A DNA stretch of 64,000 nt from Agrocybe praecox (taxonomy: Eukaryota; Basidiomycota; Agaricomycetes; Agaricales; Agrocybaceae), in NCBI GenBank assembly GCA_964017145.1, contig OZ024845.1, positions 2,976,001 through 3,040,000 on the forward strand. The letters are read 5' to 3'. Below the pieces are notes generated by a model. The model had not been told where the DNA came from. It saw only the letters and a list, made by a program, of their open reading frames with translations, and made no database searches. The number at the start of each line of letters is the position of its first letter. Position 1 is the stretch's first letter. The position numbers and the translations under genes were made by a program. Below, one piece after another: positions 32,428-44,455 of this stretch.

Positions 32428-33058
32428 TAACCACCACAACCTCCTGCCACTCCCTTCTCAACAGCAACAGCATTAGCAACAGCACCACCACCAGCTCCTT
32501 CACCAGCTTCATCTCTACCTGCATCTTCTGCTGCATCAGCCTCAGGGCCAGCCCAGCACCTCCACCCCCTTCTCACAAGCATCAGCATCCAGCATCCAGC
32601 TCCTGCACTTGCTCCAGCTCCTGCACTTGCTCCTTCACCTGCACCTGCTCCTCAGCACTATCTCTAGCAGCTCCTTCTGCTGTACCAGCCTCAGGGGCAG
32701 CTCAACACCCCCACTCCCTTCTCACAAGCACCTGCATCCAGCACCTGCACCTGCAACATCCCACCAGCTCCTTCTCCACCAGTTCCTTCTCCACCAGCTC
32801 CTTCTGCTTCACCATCCCCAGGGCCAGCCCAACACCTCCACTCCCTTCTCACAAACATCACCCTCCAGCACCAGCACCTGCACCAACTCCTTCACCTGCA
32901 CCAGCCCACCAGCACCAGCCCACCAGCCCCCTCTGCTGCACTACTGCCTCATCTCCAGCTCAACACCACCCCCAGAATCTACTCCAGCAGCACCTCCCTC
33001 AGCATCAGCCTCAGCAGCATCACTCTCAGCACCAACTAAAACCAGATCGACGCCACAC
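32428..33058 (+). repeat. CT/CA-rich low-complexity tract in the putative 5' leader
   Basis: Imperfect repeats of ctccttcaccagc, cagcacctgcacc and ccagctcctgca fill this tract. They give open Pro/Ser/Leu-rich frames without conserved sequence. An open frame continues from here into the small gene at 33059, so an N-terminal low-complexity extension cannot be excluded. The paralogue at 48360 has a much shorter CA-rich leader, which favours a non-coding expansion. Confidence 0.55.
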
Positions 33059-33441
33059 ATGTCCACCATGCCCACCACGCCCACTGGTACGCGTCCCGAC
33101 GCGTTCCTTGAGACGATCACCGTCAACGTAGTGGAACCGGCGCTAGTTGGTCACTGGAGGGAGATGGACGCGATGGGGTTGACGCTGGAATGGGGACGAT
33201 ACAACTATTACATTCGGTGAGTTGCGCTGAACTTAACATATCATATCTACTTACACTTCGTAGGCGCGTGTACGCGGCAGCCGCCAACGACCTTCGCGTT
33301 CTCGTCATCGCATACGATGCCGCCAGAGTCGAATGTCTCGTCTTCGAGATTTTAGACTCCAACGGAAGTACGACGGTTGAGATGTTCTTCGTGGTAGTAT
33401 GGAGGGATATGCGCGGGAGGGCAGCGCGCGTCGAGGAATGA
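33059..33441 (+). CDS. Small two-exon protein, paralogue of the gene at 48360
   Basis: Exons 33059-33216 and 33264-33441 give 111 residues, with a phase-2 intron after YNYYI. The motif order is TITVNVVEPAL, AMG, a Y..(Y/F)HI/YYI segment at the intron, LRVLVIAYD and a VFEIL..NGSTTVEMFF stretch. The gene at 48360 has the same order (TIAVQTVAPAL, AMG, FHI, LQVVVVAHD, LFAIFEGAGGTTTWMMF) with its intron at the same place and phase. Alternating hydrophobic residues suggest a small beta-rich fold. No known family, signal peptide or membrane segment is seen. An upstream shared promoter block supports expression. Confidence 0.65.
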
Positions 33442-36400
33442 TTGTTCAAGTTCAAGGTACGTACTCGCGCGCTGTCGTTCAAAAAATATCGAGCGCTTAC
33501 TGTCCCATTGCGTACTTAGATATGATCGTTAATACATGTATATATATTGTGTTTTTTTTTGTTAATGCTACTCCTGATTTCTTGTCTCACATCTCTGAAA
33601 AAAAAACATATCCATGTCTATTTTTGTGTAAGTACAAGGGCGCGACATAGTACATTACTAAAAAAAAATAAACAATAATAACTAAAGATAAAGACTCGTA
33701 CTGCCACGCGTAGCGGTGGCCCTGCAAAACAAGTACTTTGATAGTATTGCGCATACGAAACATTCTTAGTCGTAACACGGTGTGCATAACGGAAGAGAGT
33801 CTAGAAGGAGCCTTGATAGATAGTATGGGTGATGTTGATCCAGAGTTCCAGCTGCTCCCTCCAAACAAGCGACATTTAGATTCGAATAAAAGCATGGCTT
33901 TGTTTCTGAGACCTTCGCGAATCGCGATGTGTTTAAGATGGACACAGCATCGAGAGAATTTTTTGGAAAAAGGTAGGCCTGCAATAACTCGGAGCCCAGA
34001 GGAGGATCCATCCAACGCACAGCAAAGATAGTAAGCATCTGAGACTCTGAGAGTGGCATAGGCTCGGTCAAGAAAAAAGATGAAGCCGAATGGTTTGCAA
34101 AAAAGCAAAACGTAAGAGAATAACGAAAAGTAGAGAAGAGTTCCGAGAGATATTTAGAAAAAAACAAAGGCTACAGCTAAACACACAAGGTAAGAGAAGG
34201 GTAAAATCTGAAACCAAAAATACCAATTCTTATTCGGAAAAATAATAAGATTTGTCTATGTTTATATTCAACGACACTCAAATTCAAACCCAGTTCAACC
34301 GTTATTTTTGGAACACTCTTGCCTGTCTGTTTATTATCACTGCATCGCACATCGAGTAGGACAGAATATGGGTACGCTTGGGTATGTTTCTCTATCCTTG
34401 CTGGTTTCAAGGGCATATATTCATAAAATGTGTGTATTCTACAGGAACTGTTTCTTAGCACGCTGAGCACACTGTGTCCACTGTCAGATTTCGTCGGCCA
34501 TGATCCGACAAATTGACGCAGTCCCTTCTACCGCCGCCGCCATGCACCCCATTTCTAGGGACATCGTAAACCAAGACAAGCGGATCCCGCTGAGACCACG
34601 AGACTGGTACCAAGGAGTGGAGAACACTTCGCGAGACACAATATAGGGACAGATATAGGCTGAAGGAGTCATGGATCGGGGGGTGGTATGACACAAAGGC
34701 CTCTATTTCGTCACGTGTAAGTTCTATGAAACAATCGCATAGCATTTAAGAGGCTTAGTCTCCACTAGTTGTGAAGAAATCATCCTTCAAGAAGTTATAT
34801 CCCAATTATTTGCGCGACCAGGCTTTGAGAGCCGCTTGAACCCGACTCCTGCCTCCAACTCCACTTCAATTCCTCCGTTATCATACCCCATTTTGTCAAA
34901 GTCAGCAGATACTCCTATTTTTGACGGAGTATTGAGATCTTGAAGGCGGTCCAGCCGAGGTGTCCACCAGAGAACAGAGCTAGTGGTACTATTCAGACAG
35001 GTCTGTCTTTGAGTTCGTAATCTCAATTTAACGTTAACCCATTCTACGACAGCGTAACATCTGTAGCAGTCGTCCCCATGCGTTGTAGCCTCGTCGAGAA
35101 CTAAACTTCCTCGCTTTTGGCCAGCGAGCTGCACGCCTCGTCGATGAGCCCCTAATGGTCCTCGTTATCATTCTTGACATCACAGTTCAATCATTCACCT
35201 CTGGTAGATCGTGTCTTTTTTTGCGGTGCTATCTTCAAGTATCCAAATGTCAAGGAAATCAGGCTTTATTCAGTTGTGGTCAGAAAAGTTTTCATCACTT
35301 TTACACATGAGTTCGGGCCCTGGAGTGGGCTGAACGTGTATACGTCGCGGTGTAGTACGTGTTGCTGCCTCATACCGGCGTATTGGAATTCCATTCAGGA
35401 TAGCTGGACCTTAACCTGTTACTGATTGTGTTTTCTCTGTATTTCTAGTCTTTCCTCCAACCTTTCTCCAGAGCTATATCCGGCATCCAAAATGGTGACA
35501 AAGGGTTACACATGTTGGTGATTCAGGTTACACACGCATGTAAAAACTGGTAACCAAGTTACGAAATTCGCAGACAAGTAGTTAAATCCAAAACAATACC
35601 AAAACAACGCAATGTATTATATATATTGGTTTGTAAAATTAATAATTTTTCCAAAACAATATTTCCAAAATAGCATTTGTATGTCAGTTATTTCTTAGCA
35701 TGCTCATAAGTCCGAGAATCGGGATCCCTGAAATCAAGCTCAAGATTCCAAGCCTAGAAAGCAGCACAGAGCCATGCCTCGGATTGTCGGAAGCAGAGTT
35801 ATTAGAAGTCAATGCTACCTAGGTATAATGGTTATATACGGGCTGAAGCTCCCTCTCTCGCAAGCCAGGAAGCCATTTACGCTAAAAAGGTCAATGAGTG
35901 AAAACTCCGCGGGCTGTCTGCACAAATGAATGCCTCACTCCTAACATTGTTTATAAAAAGCTAAAGGAAGAGCGTGACGATCGCTGATCAGCGCGAAATT
36001 CGAGAAACAAGTTTCCATACATCCCGTAGTCGCTGGTGACATGCAGTACCCAAGGCGTCTACTTGCTTTTCCATTTCGACAAAGGAAATCTGCCGTGACG
36101 GCTGTATAAACAATCCGGACAAGTCGGCAAACAATGATGAATCTTCCCGAAGCACCTAGGATTGCAAAGCTGAATCCAGGACAATCCCACACGCCCTTGC
36201 CAAGTCGGGGTTCCGATCAAATGGGGAAACTCTTTAGAACTTTTGCTGACGGGGACACAGTATGTCCTGAGAGGTTGATCATAGGTCTCGTTGTGGTATT
36301 TCACTCATTTCCTGCATGCGTGCATGTCATGGTAAATATCATAAGCTCACTGCTTCTCGAGAGGAAGGAAAGAAGCCAAAGGAACTTACCCACAACTTCC

Positions 36401-36679
36401 TCTCGGGCTCTCGGGGATCACAGTGGGTCTTTGAAGTTTGATATACGTCAAACTTTAATTACAGCTCAGGTTTAAAAAATAAGTTTTAGTAAAACTTATG
36501 AAATAGAATTATTAAAGGTTTATTCCGACTGTCAGGTGATCATTTTGACAACCGTTTGTATACTATTTGATGTGAAATGCAGTATCCAATTTTGTCGCTT
36601 TTTGATATGGCCTATATCCGTTTCTCCATTGTCACCCATGGCAGTTACCGTTTCTTCGGTCAACTGGAGAAACTCTGGC
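33442..36679. other. Gene-poor, decayed region
   Basis: I find no gene that can be supported. A degenerate stretch at about 33780-34190 has Lys/Glu/Arg-rich reading (DEAEWFAKKQNVRE, then stops) that may be a relic of a charged protein like the one at 9734. A minus-strand frame at 35134-34787 and a plus-strand frame at 36134-36475 lack recognisable motifs or splice structure. The DNA is AT-rich with scattered short repeats. Confidence 0.4.
36435..36499. repeat. Two adjacent perfect inverted repeats
   Basis: AGTTTGA/TCAAACT (stem 7, loop 6) at 36435-36454 and ATAAGTTTTA/TAAAACTTAT (stem 10, loop 1) at 36479-36499 lie 24 bp apart. They could be relics of a MITE or of its internal hairpin. Confidence 0.5.
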
Positions 36680-36879
36680 NNNNNNNNNNNNNNNNNNNNN
36701 NNNNNNNNNNNNNNNNNNNNNNNNNNNNNNNNNNNNNNNNNNNNNNNNNNNNNNNNNNNNNNNNNNNNNNNNNNNNNNNNNNNNNNNNNNNNNNNNNNNN
36801 NNNNNNNNNNNNNNNNNNNNNNNNNNNNNNNNNNNNNNNNNNNNNNNNNNNNNNNNNNNNNNNNNNNNNNNNNNNNNNN
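36680..36879. other. Assembly gap (200 N)
   Basis: Two hundred unknown bases fill this interval, so its true length and content are unknown and features should not be read across it. Confidence 0.99.
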
Positions 36880-37099
36880 AAACAGCTCTGATCATGAATG
36901 CATGACGGCCGATCGAATACACTTATATATTAGCATCGGTTATGCCCCCCTAGAAGGTCTTCTTACGCACCAAGCACACCTGCAGAGGCACCATCGGTCG
37001 ATTACCTTCCTGCCAAACGAAAAGGAGAAATAACAGCTTAGCCTGTAGTCGAAGAGAAAGGAAACGACGTGAAACCAACTTCGAGAATGCGCGCATCGT

Positions 37100-40000
37100 T
37101 CAGATCAACTGCCGACCACCATCCAAAGGAAGGAGAATCACACGCTCTAAAAGATCTTTATCTGATATTGCCGTATCGGACCACGAAGAGCAGTCTGATA
37201 CACTGCCTCCTGTAAAGAAAGCAAGACCATCAACAGATAGTGTGAAGGTAGAACAAGAGGATGAAGAAGAACGGGCACCATTGAGGCCAAAAAGAGACAG
37301 AAGAGTGGCTAGTGTTCATGCCAAAGCCAAAGCGGCGGAGATGGACGTTGACGACGAGGTGCAATCGAAGCCTACAGGCCGCCGAACTTCAACCAGAAAA
37401 TCAGCTGTATCATCTGGCAGTCGTACCAGCGTCGCCTCTGCGGGATCCGCACTGGTATCCGGATCTGCGATAGTTGAACATCCTGAAGATGACGAAGAAG
37501 AGGATGTCAAGCCACTGAAGGGGCGGCGGGCACCTGAAGGCAAAGCTGCGAGGCGAGCTCCATCGAAGGCTATTCAATCCGAAGAAGCTGAACCCGAGCC
37601 CGAAGCAGACGCGATGTCTGTAGCCTCCGAATACGAAGCCAGGCTCCTGCAAAGAAACTAGCGAAAACAGTCACTATCGAGGGTCTAGAAGGAGAGGAAG
37701 ACGACAGCTTGGAACTTCCCCCACCGGTACAGTCTTGCGCAAAAGTCTGTCCAACCAAGAAAACTGCTATCAATATGGCGATGAAGCTGAGGAGGAAGGA
37801 GAAGAAGAAAAATCGCTTTTTTGAACCTCCTCCATGCCTGCTTGTTCAAGTCTACCTACGACAACGCCAGAAGAACTATCAGGGCCAAAATCGCGTCTTG
37901 TCATTTACAAAATGGCGCTCGTCAATTTCAAGAGTCACGCTGGTCAATAGGAGATTGGGTCATTCCACAGAGTATGTCGTCAATTAAAATTAATTTCCCC
38001 CTTTTCTGACTCTTTTTTAGTCATTGTCTTCTATTGTTGGACCCAATGGCTTAGGAAAATCAAATACCATCGATGCGCTTTTGTTGGTCTTTGGATGCTG
38101 CGCGTCCAAAATGAGACAGGTCAAGATTTCGGGACTCGTCCAGAGTTCAAGCTGCTGCTTCAGCAGCTACTGAAGATCTTGCCTCCAGGAAACGCCCGAA
38201 AAAGAAAAAAGAAAAGAAAAAACCCGATGAGCATGAGGCTTCTTTGGAATCGGAGAAGGTTCTCGAGGGCATTCGCGATGGTCTCAAGGGCAAAGTATCA
38301 CTCTTATTGCTTCGTTCGTGACCCTAGTAGCTTATGGTTATTCCAGATAAAACGCAGGTATTCCATGATAAGATTCAATTCAAACAGAAGGAGCTTCAGC
38401 CATGACCGCGAAGATCGATGAGATACGTGCCGTTGTCATTGCTAGTATCGAACTCGATGGCCTTGCGAAGAAAGCCGAAGCGCTCAAGATTCAATGCAAG
38501 GAGGCTGATGAAGCTTTGATGTCTCTTCGCGAAGGACAATAAACAAAGGTACATACTACCCTCTTCGTTCGAGTTCTAGTGTCTGATTGACACTCCTTTG
38601 CGCTGCAGGCCGAACAACAGGAGCAATTCAAGTCAAGAAGGAATCGACTCAAAGGGGCATCCAAACCTCTCAAAAAACTTGAAGGTGAGGAAAAAGTTCT
38701 TATGCCTTCTTCTTTGTATTGACATGAATCCGGATGCACAAAGACGTCTGAACGAATGGAAAGCTAAGGCTAGTAGTGCCCGCAATAAAGTTGAGGAAGC
38801 TAGATCGAACCAATCTGAAAACCGTTTTCGTAATGACGTATTGGATTCTTTGACAAGGCGGAAGGATGCAGGAAAACACGAAGGCTTCCACGTACGCAAC
38901 TTTTGTTTCATCCTTTGGATTACTTCGAGCGCTCATCCTCCATATGTTTAGGGATGCCTCGGACCATCCCTGACAAATACGATGTGGCGATTTCCACAAG
39001 CTGTGGTGGTCAGCTCAGTAACACGATCGTGAACAAAGTAACTCAAGCACATCGCATTGAATACATGCGAAGGAACAATGTCGGACGAGCTTCCTTCCTA
39101 GTCCTTGAAATGTTGAGCAAGCACAGACCCGATACACCGCCAACCCCAGAGAACGCTCCTCGCCTTTACAACCTTGTCAAACCGAAGAGTCCTGTGTTTG
39201 CGCCTGCGTTTTTCAGGGCGATAGGAAGCATGCTTATCGCGAAACCTTGAGCAGGCCAATCACATTGCTTTCTCTGGTGGCAGGCGACATCATGTCGTCA
39301 TCTTGGATGGAGTTCTGACCGAAACATCCGGAACGATGTCTGGTGGGGGTTCTACACCATCACGCGGTGCTATGAGCTCTAAATTCGCTCCCGTTACTGT
39401 CTCTCCACAAGTTCTGCAAACCTATGAAAAGGATAGCCAACGAGCTTGAAAAAGATCGGTATGGACATCAAAAACGTGAAACGAAGAACCGCCAAAGCAG
39501 AGAAACGAGTTCGGAACTTGAAGTACCTTATTTGTTGGTTTAATTGACCTTGGCATTTCAACCATCTTATGGCTAGGGCCCGGAATAAACCTAATACGGG
39601 GGATCTCGCGCTAACTCAAGAAGAAGATTTCTTCAAAGGAGAAGGAACTTGCAAGCATGAGGTGTCGTCGGGCGAAATGCAACAAGACATCAGAGATCTC
39701 AAGGAGAAGATTCTAGAGATCGGTGGTTTCAAGTTGCTCATCCAAAAATCCAAAGTGGGTGGCTTCTGTCTCCATTATCAAGCTTGCTAACGATGAGCTG
39801 ACGAAGGCTGAAGTAATGAAGGCCAAGGCTGAGAAGGATAATATCTAACTCGAGGCCACGATTGCCCGAGATTCCGAGGCTTTGAAAGGGGCCATGGAAG
39901 AGGAGGTCAAAAAATTGGAAGCCCAAGAATCGGGGACCTATATCTCAGACCTTTAGACTCGCGAGACAAGGTCGAGAGTACGCAGCTCGCAGCAGAGAAT

Positions 40001-40380
40001 TTGAGAGATAATTTGGAAGATATCAAGCAACAAATGGCGGCGCAAGAGATCGCGATTACGAAGCCCCGACAGGAAGAGGTATGATTAAAGACCATTTTCA
40101 TACGACTTTGCTGATTTCTGTCTTCGTTGAAGCAGGCTATTGGTGACACTGAGAAAAGAAATCCAGGAGGACGATTGTGCTATCAGGCACTACAATGATC
40201 TCCATGATCAATTGACATTAGAGGACATTGAGTAAGTTATTCTCTTTCTTTGATTGTCGATCTTCAAAATTGATTTTATCCAGTGAGGACGACGAAGAGG
40301 AGGAGGAAGAGGCTGCCCCCGCTGCCGCTATTGCTGCTGAAGTTGGCTAAAGGCGCTGATCGGCCAATAGAAAAGGAGCA
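37100..40380 (+). pseudogene. Relic of an SMC4-like condensin ATPase gene
   Basis: An acidic, basic-patched N-terminal region (37130-37660) is followed, after frame changes, by SRLVIYKMALVNFKS and, past an intron, by IVGPNGLGKSNTIDALL, the SMC Walker A with Leu in place of the usual Ser. After an internal deletion the coiled coil resumes (ATEDLASRKRPKKKKE, then LAKKAEALK), and QNRV-type sequence VLDSLTRRKDAGKHEGFH leads into the hinge (GMPRTIPDKYDVAIS, CGGQLSNTIV, NVGRASFLVLE). A shifted frame gives LEQANHIAF, ETSGTMSGGGS and GAMSSKFAP. The remains end near an EDDEEEEEE tract. The C-terminal ATPase head is absent. Introns are retained (for example 38549-38608), so this is a decayed DNA-level duplicate rather than a retrocopy. 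SMC4 order is inferred from hinge and Walker A wording. Confidence 0.7.
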
Positions 40381-40572
40381 ATGTGAAGATGCGCCAATAA
40401 GGCTACAGGGCGGTTATGTTTACCCATCGAGGTTCATACGGGGTCTCGATACGAGAGGCCTTGACCGCTAATGACTTGGTTTTAAGCCTTTCATTTGACT
40501 ATGAGTTTCTGTGGTATGGGAGTGGGCCGGATTAGCCGAGCACCTTTCGTGAGTCTGAGTCTCGTCTCATCC

Positions 40573-40690
40573 TTTCTTTTCTGCTTTTCTCTTTTTCATC
40601 GGATCTTTTTTTTTCGTGGGATTTAGGCCGCCAGACACTCTACTTGTTATTTTCGCACCTCTGTACTTCATACCATAGGGTCGTGTAAGT
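40573..40690 (+). repeat. Dispersed ~110-bp repeat, copy 1
   Basis: T-rich DNA followed by ttcgtgggatttaggccg and gccagacactctacttg matches the stretch at 57005-57115 over about 110 bp and a shorter piece at 41707-41749. The core is TTC-RYGGRAWTTAGGC-YGYSAGACRCY. Confidence 0.55.
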
Positions 40691-40770
40691 GCTATTTACC
40701 CGTCGTTCCACAAAAAAGCCTTAAACCTATTCTAGATTACGGCATTAACTAACACGAAAGACCAAGAACG

Positions 40771-41660
40771 ATGGCCCTTCCAGTGAAAGAGGTAGCGGGA
40801 ACCAAAGTATACAAACAACAATGTGCCGAATCTCCAAGAATCATCGCCGATACGGACGCAAAACGCGGCGAAATTAACGAACTCCTCGACTATATTGAAT
40901 CGAGGCCCACAGAATTGTCAGAAGAAAAGGAGGAATCAAAAGACATCCAAGCTCGAAGAAGCGGGATTGAGGCCATTGCTCAAATAAGGCGCGACGTTCA
41001 AACCAAATTGACCGACTTTATTCGCTTTCGTTCCGAACTGGACAAAGCTAGCGTAGCTGTTCTCTAAGCGCGGTCGAGCAACCAAATTCAAAACTATATC
41101 CGAAGGAGACGTCTTTCTGCGACATAGGTTTTTTTCTGTTCCAACCTACAAAGCAAATCGACTTTCAACACTGGAGTCCACGTTGAACGACCTGGATACA
41201 TCCTTTTGTGTACAGTCAAGATCAAGTCATTGATTTCCGTCTATGACTGGCAGATCGAGGACGGACGATGGACACTTAAGTCAAAGCATCACAGAAAATG
41301 TCGACGCCTTGAAGGAATGGCATGCCGAGCTCTTGGAGAAAAGAAAGAGAAAATACCAAGTTGGATGGTCTTGTCAGCTTTCTAGCAGATGAACTACAAA
41401 TTTCTGGACGGTCCTTGCCTAGTATGATGAACAAAGTGAGTCCTGGAAAAAATTAGTTAAAAACAAATTTTAAACTGTTATACGCAGGATACGAGTCAAG
41501 GTCTGAGGGCCGTCAACAACATCGCGGAACGATACCAACTAAGTGGAGTGTATGACCCTCCCTCCATACCGCCTTTTCGAAGTTTCTGGTCCTAAGTCCA
41601 ACACTGCTGTCGGGCTTACAGCCGGAAATAGGTATGGCTTTTCAATACCGCAAAATAGTC
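40771..41660 (+). pseudogene. Relic of an SMC3-like cohesin gene
   Basis: The frame at 40771-41067 reads LPVKEVAGTKVYKQQ, then AESPRIIADTDAKRGEI and LLDYIESRPTELSEEKEE, wording characteristic of the SMC3 head/coil junction. It jumps through an internal deletion to LTDFIRFRSELD and ends in a stop. Further pieces follow in other frames: LVSFLADELQISGRSLPSMM near 41365-41425, then RAVNNIAERYQLSGVYDP and, shifted by one base, YRLFEVSGPKSNTAVGLTAG near 41500-41640, which is hinge-like. Deletions, frameshifts and missing Walker B/signature parts show a pseudogene. It follows the SMC4 relic in the same orientation with only ~0.4 kb between. Confidence 0.65.
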
Positions 41661-41706
41661 GCTACATTGCTGACTACGCCCTCAGTCTTCTCTGGTCAAT
41701 CGGATC

Positions 41707-41749
41707 ATTTTTCACGGGAATTAGGCTGTGAGACGCCGTACTTGTAGTG
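41707..41749 (+). repeat. Dispersed repeat, partial copy 2
   Basis: ttcacgggaattaggctg and tgagacgccgtacttg match the core of the repeats at 40573 and 57005. It directly follows the SMC3 relic. Confidence 0.5.
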
Positions 41750-43500
41750 TTTTATTTTGTTGTACATGCATTTCAATCGTAAATGGCTGCGTTGCTTGTT
41801 ACTTAAGTTTCAAGCAGATCAGCTATATCCATTGTCAATCCATTGCACCTGTTACGTCGCTATTTGAGAATGTACGAGTCCGTTTGGTCTCGTTTTCGAT
41901 GCTGTTCTAATTTTCCTGTCTATAAGCCAACGTCAATCCTAGCGAACCGATTCTTCTTTTGTTTCCGACTTTCTGTCAGGTTCTTGAAATCCCCATGCAT
42001 AATGCAGATTCTTTCTGAACTTGGAAATCAGAACGCCCATTCTCGGTTGCGAAAATCCCAACGAACCGATTCTCTTTTGTTTGCGATCTGATCGATATTC
42101 TATTCTTTTCTGAATTCGAAATCAAAATAATTAATGAAAATCTTAGAACGGATAGATTTTCTTTTGTTTGCGATCCAATCCTCATGAACATCTTTTCTCA
42201 GGCTGACTCGAAATCAAAGTGACGATAGTCTTACTTAATGAAAATCTTAGCGGACCGATTTTTTCCACTCTGCGCATCAAAACGTGCCTAGCCGAATCAA
42301 TAATCACTTCGGTTCACTAATTTGGAGAAGCTGGGCCGACTTTTGAAATCGGCTTGGCTGTATCAAATGCAAGCCGAACATTTCTCCAGAATTGAGATTC
42401 GGGCCGCTCTAAACCCCTGACTTTGAAAATGCATATGTAAGTAAGTAAGTTTGGTGCCGAAGCATGCCGAATTGACTTTCTTATCAGTCGAAATAGGCCG
42501 ATTTTTATTTCTTACAAATCATAGTAGCCCGATTCTTATTTCTTATTGATCTTGGCGGACCAATTCTCTTCTTTGTTCACAAATTCCCACTAAATACAAG
42601 CCCGATTGTCGATTGTGATTATCCGGTGCATTCCGAATAGCAAACCGTCCAAAATATGTCACGAGGCAGAATTGAAATTACATAGTTGGGTTTAAATATG
42701 TTTACACACACTTCTCGCCCAGTGCATTCAATCCATTTGGACTCGGTGTCCCATCCTGCCTGTTACCCCAGGGTAGTTGTCCACCCGTTTGCACATCTTG
42801 GATCCGTAGGACAGATCATGGAGGCGAGAGATAATACGCGGTCTGTTGTCCGGAGGAGCGGTCTAATACGATAACAAGTCGTGGCACAAGTTAGATGCAA
42901 CTTGCCAAAGAAATTGTCCGGCAAATCGGCATTGTTATACGAACCGAAACAGTCAGAGATTTGTCATTCGGAGCGGCCCGAATCTCAATTGTGGTGAAAT
43001 GTTCGAGTCTTCGACTTGTATTTGGGGCGACCGGGTCGAATTTTCGTTGTATGAAGGTCGAGAATTTTGCCTGGATTCAATTTGAAAGTCGGCTCAGCTT
43101 CCACAGATTTGTGTGCCGATGTGCTTCAAAGTCGGAGATTCATAAAGTGGAAACAAAAGAATATCGGCAAAATATCGGTCGGTTAAGATTTTACTCAAAC
43201 ATTATCACTAACGGTGAAGATGATGTAATTCTTTGTTTAAAGTATTTGAACGGCTCTACAGTACGAACCGGTTCTAAAACAACAGTTCTGGTTCTGTTCT
43301 GACGTGACGGGCGCTTCTCCAAAATGGATCAAGAACCGGACCGACTAATGTTTTGATTTCTGCGTCAAATTCAAGCCAAATTGTATGCATAATCTTCACC
43401 ACAATCGAAATTCGGACCATTCCGAATAAGGAATCTCCAGTTAAATTTAGTAATCGGCCCACTAATCAATCCTGCGGATCCTAACCATATATGGTTGCTT
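41750..43500. repeat. Gene-free block of decayed ~100-bp repeats
   Basis: Motifs such as gaaccgattc, cttttgtttgcgatc and aatgaaaatctta recur four or more times between 41930 and 42260. Stretches at 42320-42420 (ctccagaattgagattcgggccgc) and 42970-43000 (gcggcccgaatctcaatt) are reverse complements of each other; related text recurs near 43300-43440. This points to overlapping, inverted copies of old mobile elements. No gene is supported. Confidence 0.5.
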
Positions 43501-43531
43501 CACCATTTGTTTCTTGACCAGATCAACGAAG

Positions 43532-43900
43532 ATGCCAGAGAATGAGCTGAATACTGGAATAACCATTCTATGCGTCTACAAGGAACGCGAACCATATTGC
43601 CGCAGGATATGTATTTCTTCAGACGGTGCTCGAGGGATCCATCCAGCCAACGAACCAGTTCAAGAAGACGAGGAGGCTCTGCAAGATCTAGAGGGTTATG
43701 GGGTAGATTGGGAAGAAGCAGAGGATCCCGAACTCTTGGAACTTATGCGCGAGAACAGCATAGACCCAATTGACGCTCCTCTTCCATACACAGGTCCCGG
43801 TCTTCCTCCTCGAATGAATGAAGTTATCTGCGAGGCTCCGGCTGGCCCACTGCCTGCAGAATGGGTTGCACTTCTGGACGAACATCTTGCCGCCGAGTAA
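43532..43900 (+). CDS. Short acidic protein, possibly the tail of an integrase-like gene
   Basis: The ATG at 43532 opens a 122-residue frame. It is acidic in the middle (EDEEALQDLEGYGVDWEEAEDPE) and ends with RMNEVICEAPAGPLPAEW. The NEV..E.P..PL.....AL pattern recalls the C-terminal tail of fungal integrase-core proteins found in agaricomycetes, which would make this the last exon of a decayed gene whose core is lost in the repeat block upstream. That link is weak. No other domain is seen. Confidence 0.35.
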   Translation: MPENELNTGITILCVYKEREPYCRRICISSDGARGIHPANEPVQEDEEALQDLEGYGVDWEEAEDPELLELMRENSIDPIDAPLPYTGPGLPPRMNEVICEAPAGPLPAEWVALLDEHLAAE

Positions 43901-44152
43901 ATCTGCAATCGCGTAATATGCAAGGTCGTCGAGACGCCTGGCGGGAGAGCCTTAATATATTTTCCTCTTTCTTGAATGAACTGTAATGTAAATTACATGT
44001 ATTTCTCGTTAGTAACGCAATTGTACATAACTTCATACATGCCAACATTAAACTACTTCTATATAAACTAGGATGTACACTACGGTTTTCATCATGCTAC
44101 GAACATACTCAAACGCAAGAAAGAAGAAAGAAGTTGGCAAGTGCGTGGCAGC

Positions 44153-44229
44153 ATAACCCCTAGGGGTTATTATTATATTATATGATGTCATAGGCTGACA
44201 TCATGTTTTCGGATTAGGCTGATAACCCC
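44153..44229. repeat. Cluster of palindromes
   Basis: ATAACCCCT/AGGGGTTAT is a perfect 18-bp palindrome (44153-44170). ATGATGTCA/TGACATCAT (44182-44204) is a stem of 9 with a 5-base loop. GATAACCCC at 44221 repeats the first arm. This could be the footprint of a small inverted-repeat element. The rest of 43901-44455 shows nothing else. Confidence 0.55.
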
Positions 44230-44455
44230 ACCCTAAAGTTACAGAGGTCAGGTGGGCCCGAACTCCGGATCTGGTTTCCCTCTTCCTACCACTATGTTAT
44301 ATTTTCTTTAAATTGGTTTGTCTTAATTATTGGACTTCGTAGTCGTACAATAGACACTAGTAATCTTTATAATAGTGTAAACCTCATAAGTAGGTATACC
44401 AAGTCATTTTTGACATGAGCATGACTGATTGAAAAATATTTCAGTGACAGCACCA

